DNA of 64,000 nt from NCBI RefSeq assembly GCF_022654015.1, contig NZ_CP073063.1, positions 3,059,501-3,123,500 of the forward strand, written 5' to 3'. The stretch comes from Brevundimonas diminuta (GTDB taxonomy: Bacteria > Pseudomonadota > Alphaproteobacteria > Caulobacterales > Caulobacteraceae). A model generated the notes under the pieces. It worked only from the letters and a program-made list of their open reading frames with translations, ran no database searches and was not told where the DNA came from. Shown here one piece after another: positions 60,304 to 64,000 of the stretch (position 1 is the stretch's first letter; each line of letters starts with the position of its first letter). A program made the position numbers and the translations under genes.

Positions 60304-61563
60304 TCAGACGACGATTTCCCCGAACGCCGGTTCGATCCCTTGCGTCGTTTCCAACCGCAGAACATAGGCGCCGGGCCTGAGCATCATGGTCCCCCGCGCC
60401 TGGCCCGGCTCCAGCAGAAAGTGATCTGCCGGGATGACCATGCCTTCCTGCATATGCAGCGCTTGCAAAAGGGCCGGCCCTTCAAAAGCCGGGATCGAGA
60501 CCTCGGCCGCCTTTCGCAGGGGGTCAGCCGCCAGCCAGCCCGGCCGTCCAGCCACGCGCTCCAGTCTCGGATGAAAGACGCTCAGGTCCACTCGACCTTC
60601 GAAATCGCTGTTGGCGAAGGCGATCCCGTTGCGCGACACAACGATAGGCGCGGTCGGCTGGAAGCGCTTCAAGACAGCGGCGACATGCGGCGCATCGGCT
60701 TGCGGCCGCGTTGCAGGCCAGTTCCAGGACTGCTCGATGGTCAGGGGATCGATGCCGGCCAGCGCCTTCAGCCGAGCGGCGAACCACAGTCCCCCGCGCC
60801 CTTCAAGCTCCATGGCATGACTATAGCCGCACAAGACGAAGATCCGCGCATCCGGTCGGTCCTTCAGCACGGCTTCGACCAAATTTTTGGCCTGCGCCGC
60901 TTCTCGCGCGGCGATCTGCTCATCTCCTGACGCCGTCGCGGGCGGCCTCTGGTCCCACCGCCATTCGTAGTCCGCGAATGTGTAACCGAGCGCCGCCGCC
61001 TCCCTTACGGCCTCCGCATAGACCGGGTCGGCGATGTAGTATCCGAAACCGGAATGGAAGGGATCGCCGCGCTTGTATCTGCGTATCGTGGGCGCCGCCT
61101 CTTGCTGCGGCTGAACGAAGGTCTCGGCGGCGAAGGTGTCGAAACCCAGCGGCCTCAACGCCCGCATGACTCGCGTCGCGAAACCGCGATGGCCCGATAT
61201 GTTGTGCGCCTCGTTGAGTATGACGATCTGCCTATCTGTCGCGGCTTCGACGATGGCGGACAGGGCATCGCGGCTCTCGGCATTCGACAGGTCTGGCAAT
61301 TCGGCGTCGGCCGGCCGATCCTCTTCATCGCCGCCGATCGCCGTCGCCTCGTCGCCAAGAAAGGCGGCATACTGCGCCAGGAAGCCTCCCGCCGCCGGAC
61401 GGCCTGCGGCCGCCTGCGCCTTCAGCTCGAGGTACTGCGGCAGATACCGCCCTTCGACCATGAACTGCTGATCGGCGCTCAATGGCGTCTGCGACCAAGC
61501 AGGTCGCACAGCCAGCGCGCCCGTTGCAACGGCCGCCAGCCCTAATCCTCGTCGTGTCAGCAT
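60304..61563 (-). CDS. Exported ChaN/EreA-like protein, function unknown
   Basis: 419 residues. The N-terminus LTRRGLGLAAVATGALAVRPAWSQ has twin arginines and may use Tat. The body shows IVILNEAHNISGHRGFATRVMRAL and FDTFAAETF, then YADYEWRW-like and IFVLCGYSHAMEL stretches, which recall the ChaN (Tiki) and erythromycin-esterase folds: a Glu-x-His and His set around a small ligand or metal. A C-terminal beta-rich domain of about 90 residues (RPGAYVLRLETTQG) follows. GGAGG five bases upstream fixes the ATG at 61563. It is divergent from a membrane-anchored regulator. Confidence 0.68.
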   Translation of the reverse strand: MLTRRGLGLAAVATGALAVRPAWSQTPLSADQQFMVEGRYLPQYLELKAQAAAGRPAAGGFLAQYAAFLGDEATAIGGDEEDRPADAELPDLSNAESRDALSAIVEAATDRQIVILNEAHNISGHRGFATRVMRALRPLGFDTFAAETFVQPQQEAAPTIRRYKRGDPFHSGFGYYIADPVYAEAVREAAALGYTFADYEWRWDQRPPATASGDEQIAAREAAQAKNLVEAVLKDRPDARIFVLCGYSHAMELEGRGGLWFAARLKALAGIDPLTIEQSWNWPATRPQADAPHVAAVLKRFQPTAPIVVSRNGIAFANSDFEGRVDLSVFHPRLERVAGRPGWLAADPLRKAAEVSIPAFEGPALLQALHMQEGMVIPADHFLLEPGQARGTMMLRPGAYVLRLETTQGIEPAFGEIVV

Positions 61564-61642
61564 TCGCCCCTCCATTTCCTTTAAATCGCAGGTTGTGCTT
61601 GGCGGAAGTATGGCGAGCTGTCGCCGCGTCAAAGGTTTGCGT

Positions 61643-61756
61643 GTGAACGGCGCCTCTTTCGGCCTTGTCGCGCATCGACTCGATTTCGACTACCACAAGA
61701 AAATCGTAGCGGCCTGCGCCGTCTTCGGAGTTTCCGCTCTCGGCGCCTTTGCCTAG
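61643..61756 (+). CDS. Possible small protein or leader peptide upstream of the regulator
   Basis: 37 codons from a GTG at 61643 with AAAGG seven bases upstream, ending in TAG eleven bases before the regulator's ATG. It encodes a short polar part (LVAHRLDFDYHKK) and then a hydrophobic segment (IVAACAVFGVSALGAFA). Third-position GC is about 70 percent, as in the neighbouring gene. It may be a small membrane protein or a translated leader; equally it may be chance. Confidence 0.3.
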   Translation: MNGASFGLVAHRLDFDYHKKIVAACAVFGVSALGAFA

Positions 61757-61767
61757 GAACGACAGGC

Positions 61768-62607
61768 ATGTCCGTTCGGCGCCAATCCATGTCTCTAAAT
61801 CTCGATCGTCTCACCGTCCAGGAACAGGACCTGCTGCGTCTTCTGGCTCAGGGTCACACCGCCAAGACCATCGCCAATCTGACGGGCCTGTCGGTCAATA
61901 GCGTCAACGAAAGGCTCCGATCGGCACGGCGCAAAACCGGCGCAGTCAGCAGCCGCGAGTTGGCGCGCCGTCTCGCCGATCAAGCTCCACAGCCGCCACA
62001 AGAAATTCGGCCCAAACTATTCGGTGTTGGCCGCCAGACGCCCGGGCGACACTCGTCGGGCTCGGATCGAGCGGCGACCGGCAAGGTCAGTTTGTGGAAA
62101 ACAGCGATGGCGTTCGGAGTAATTTTTGCGGCCGCATTGGCGGGCCTCGTCACCAGCAGGTTTCAATATCCGGCTGTCTCATCCTCTGGAGCCACATCCC
62201 CGCCAGGGTCGGCCGCGCATAGCTCTGGAGGGGAGGAATGGAGAGGACTGTTTAGCCCCAACGTTCCGGCCGTGGCCTTCCTGGTTCCCAATCCGTCCAA
62301 ACCGTACAGTGCGACCCCGCAGGTCATGCTAGTCTGCGAAGGCCTGTCCATGACGGCCATCGTGCGGGGATTTTCACCCCGCGATGCATGGCCCCAACCT
62401 GAAATGGACCTGCGGGTCGGCGACGCCGTCAGAACAGGCTCGCCTCGGGTAAAAGGCGATGCTGACGATCCCGCCCTTGAATACGCATTTTCGATCGCAG
62501 ACGAAATTTTGGAGCCCTTGGCGCAGGGGCATCCATCGCCTTCACCTTTGATGGCCAGACCATTTCAGCGCCGACATTTTCCCAACCTTGGCGCAGCCGT
62601 TTCGTGA
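61768..62607 (+). CDS. Membrane-anchored LuxR-type (GerE) HTH regulator
   Basis: 279 residues. The N-terminal 70 residues are a GerE helix-turn-helix (LTVQEQDLLRLLAQGHTAKTIANLTGLSVNSVNERLRSARRKTGAV). A linker leads to one membrane segment (AMAFGVIFAAALAGLVTS, about residues 112-130) and a periplasmic C-terminal part of about 150 residues that I do not recognise. The layout is that of ToxR/CadC one-component sensors but with a LuxR-type HTH. Base composition is more AT-rich than the neighbours. Divergent from the ChaN/EreA-like gene, its likely target. An ATG seven codons later is an alternative start. Confidence 0.8.
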   Translation: MSVRRQSMSLNLDRLTVQEQDLLRLLAQGHTAKTIANLTGLSVNSVNERLRSARRKTGAVSSRELARRLADQAPQPPQEIRPKLFGVGRQTPGRHSSGSDRAATGKVSLWKTAMAFGVIFAAALAGLVTSRFQYPAVSSSGATSPPGSAAHSSGGEEWRGLFSPNVPAVAFLVPNPSKPYSATPQVMLVCEGLSMTAIVRGFSPRDAWPQPEMDLRVGDAVRTGSPRVKGDADDPALEYAFSIADEILEPLAQGHPSPSPLMARPFQRRHFPNLGAAVS

Positions 62608-62668
62608 AGGCGTGCGGCGATCTGGTTCATCCCGGCATGCGCCGACGCGGCGCCGTCAGCGCCCGCGT

Positions 62669-63517
62669 CTATTGAGCGTTGAGCAGCGCCTCGACCTGAG
62701 CGCGCTCCGGCGCCGAGGGTTGCGCACCCGGGCGGGTCGCGGCGAAGGCTCCGGCGGCGCAGGCGAAGCGCAGCGCCTCGGCCGGGTCCATGCCTTCCAG
62801 CAAAGCCACCGTGATGGCGGCGACGAAGGCGTCGCCGGCGCCTGTCGCATCGACCGCCTCGACGGCGGGCGGGGTCGCCCAGGCCATCTCGACGCCGCGC
62901 TGATACATGGCCGCGCCTCGGGCGCCCTTGGTGACGACCACCCGTCCCCCGCCCCGGTGCAGGCCGTCGCCATAGAAGGCCGCCTCGGTCTCGTTGACGA
63001 CGATCAGGTCGGCGCGGCGCAGCAGCAGTTCCGACACCGGCGCGGCGGGCGCCAGATTGGCGCAGACGAAGCCGGTCGCCCGGCCCACCGCCGCCTCGAC
63101 CGTCTCGATCGGCAGCTCCAGCTGTACGATCAGCGCGCCCTCGATCCGCTGGGGCAGTTGTTCGGGGGTGACCATATGGTTGGCGCCGGCCGCGACCACG
63201 ATCTGGTTCTCGCCGGTCGGATCGACGGCGATCAAAGCGACGCCCGTCGGCGCCGCCACATCGACCTCCACCCCGGCCAGATCGACACCCAGATCCTCCA
63301 TCAGGGCCAGGGCCTCGCCGGCCATGGCGTCATTGCCGACACGCCCGATCAGGCTGACCTCGGCCCCCAGCTTCTCGGCCGCCAGCGCCTGGTTGGCGCC
63401 CTTGCCGCCGGGATGCCGCGCCAGGGTCGCCCCGGTCACCGTCTCGCCCGGCGCCGGCAGTTGGGGCGCGGTGGCGACCAGATCCAGGTTGATCGAACCG
63501 ACGACGGTGATCCTCAT
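62669..63517 (-). CDS. rbsK: Ribokinase
   Basis: 282 residues, PfkB family. VVGSINLDLVATAPQLPAPGETV at the N-terminus, HPGGKGANQALAA (substrate site), VNETEA (metal/ATP), VVVTKGARGA and the catalytic Asp in DATGAGDAFVAA. It phosphorylates ribose to ribose 5-phosphate. The ATG overlaps the stop of the nucleoside hydrolase gene, so ribose freed from nucleosides is passed straight to this kinase. Confidence 0.94.
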   Translation of the reverse strand: MRITVVGSINLDLVATAPQLPAPGETVTGATLARHPGGKGANQALAAEKLGAEVSLIGRVGNDAMAGEALALMEDLGVDLAGVEVDVAAPTGVALIAVDPTGENQIVVAAGANHMVTPEQLPQRIEGALIVQLELPIETVEAAVGRATGFVCANLAPAAPVSELLLRRADLIVVNETEAAFYGDGLHRGGGRVVVTKGARGAAMYQRGVEMAWATPPAVEAVDATGAGDAFVAAITVALLEGMDPAEALRFACAAGAFAATRPGAQPSAPERAQVEALLNAQ

Positions 63518-64000
63518 GCGCCGGCCTCCAGCGCCTCAGCCTTCAGCTTGGCGACGATCAGGTCGAATACCCCTTGCGCATCCGCCGCGACCGCCCAGCG
63601 ATGCCGCGCCGTCGCCGGATCGATCCGGAACTCCACCGCCGTATGCCCGCGCGTCAGGTCCGAACCCGTCTCCACCTCGATCCGGCAGGGTTTGGTTTCG
63701 AACAGATCAGGCTGGATCAGCCAGGCGATGGGACACGGGTCATGCAAGGGGGCTGCATCCCAGCCCACGATCTCGCGCTCCACCCGCTGCGAGAACCGCA
63801 GCGTCGACGCCGCTGCCCGCGCGGCCTCGCTGTCGATGGCCTCTATCGCCACAATCCGGGCCTCGGTCGCGCGCACCTGATGGGTCGCGTCCAGGCCGAA
63901 GGCGACCACCTGACAGCCCGATCCGAACACCACGGCCGCCGCATCCGGATCGGCCCAGATGTTGAACTCGGCGGATGCGGTGACATTGCCGCCTTCCGAC
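63514..64000 (-). CDS. Nucleoside hydrolase (IunH-like), 5' part missing
   Basis: Open to the window edge; about 162 codons of the C-terminal part are visible. GGNVTASAEFNIWADPDAAAVVF and VVAFGLDATHQV match the inosine-uridine preferring hydrolase family, where the Asn, Glu and Asn hold ribose and the later LHDPCPIAWL holds the Ca-binding Asp and active-site His region. It splits nucleosides to base and ribose. The apparent GTG start at 63933 is internal. It overlaps rbsK by four bases. Confidence 0.93.
   Translation of the reverse strand, partial: SEGGNVTASAEFNIWADPDAAAVVFGSGCQVVAFGLDATHQVRATEARIVAIEAIDSEAARAAASTLRFSQRVEREIVGWDAAPLHDPCPIAWLIQPDLFETKPCRIEVETGSDLTRGHTAVEFRIDPATARHRWAVAADAQGVFDLIVAKLKAEALEAGA

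Noticed and set aside
63514..63933. 139-residue protein starting at the GTG 63933
   Set aside because: The frame continues upstream with conserved nucleoside hydrolase sequence to the window edge, so this is only the C-terminal part.

Overview
The window is a GC-rich, very densely coded stretch of chromosome from an alphaproteobacterium, most likely a Caulobacterales member close to Brevundimonas. This is inferred from gene content and order, not from a database search. The supporting signs are an Hsp20-DUF1150 pair, a ptsN-hpf-rpoN-lptB-lptA-lptC-rnd row, flagellar operons (flgB-flgC-fliE and fliO-fliP) around a CtrA-like TTAA-N7-TTATC box, a GTTC-N7-GTTC SOS box at ruvC, and palindromic intergenic repeats. 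No phage, plasmid, insertion sequence or CRISPR array was seen. No gene-free stretch exceeds about 300 bases.

Layout. 1-7.4 kb: truncated Tat-exported GH3 glycosidase, ZIP metal transporter, proline synthesis (proB-proA) and a membrane PQQ glucose dehydrogenase. 7.6-15 kb: nitrogen assimilation (gltD-gltB-amtB). 15-21.9 kb: heat-shock pair behind an RpoH-like promoter, then PTS-Ntr EIIA, hibernation factor, sigma-54, the Lpt lipopolysaccharide export genes, a short RNase D and tRNA-Leu(CAG). 22-24.9 kb: a three-gene polysaccharide mini-locus (WecG-type glycosyltransferase, flavoprotein, short Wza-like exporter). 24.9-27.7 kb: flagellar genes and HU. 27.8-37 kb: a large periplasmic TPR protein, small membrane proteins, thiD, a guanidinium-type SMR exporter, folP and an acyltransferase. 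37.1-49.8 kb: ftsH, tilS and the Tol-Pal envelope complex with ybgC and cpoB. 49.8-54.4 kb: ruvB, ruvA, ruvC, MgtC, hemerythrin and yebC. 54.5-64 kb: MarR regulator, thioesterase, alcohol dehydrogenase, exported peptidase, an exported ChaN/EreA-like protein divergent from a membrane-anchored LuxR-type regulator, ribokinase and a truncated nucleoside hydrolase.

How the genes work together. The Tat-exported glycosidase and periplasm-facing glucose dehydrogenase could together process glucosides outside the cytoplasm. GltBD and AmtB form an ammonium assimilation unit, and PtsN and RpoN nearby are the usual nitrogen/energy regulators. Lpt, Tol-Pal, CpoB, FtsH and the S9 and S33 exported enzymes make this a region rich in envelope maintenance. 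RuvCAB appears SOS-controlled from a box over the ruvC start codon. RbsK with the nucleoside hydrolase forms a ribose salvage pair with overlapping stop and start codons.

Most notable observations: tilS lacks any ATG/GTG/TTG start upstream of its P-loop; a 7-bp tandem/inverted repeat separates ruvB from ruvA; RpoH, CtrA and LexA boxes are readable; and two poorly characterised loci (the polysaccharide mini-locus and the membrane-anchored regulator locus) deserve attention.
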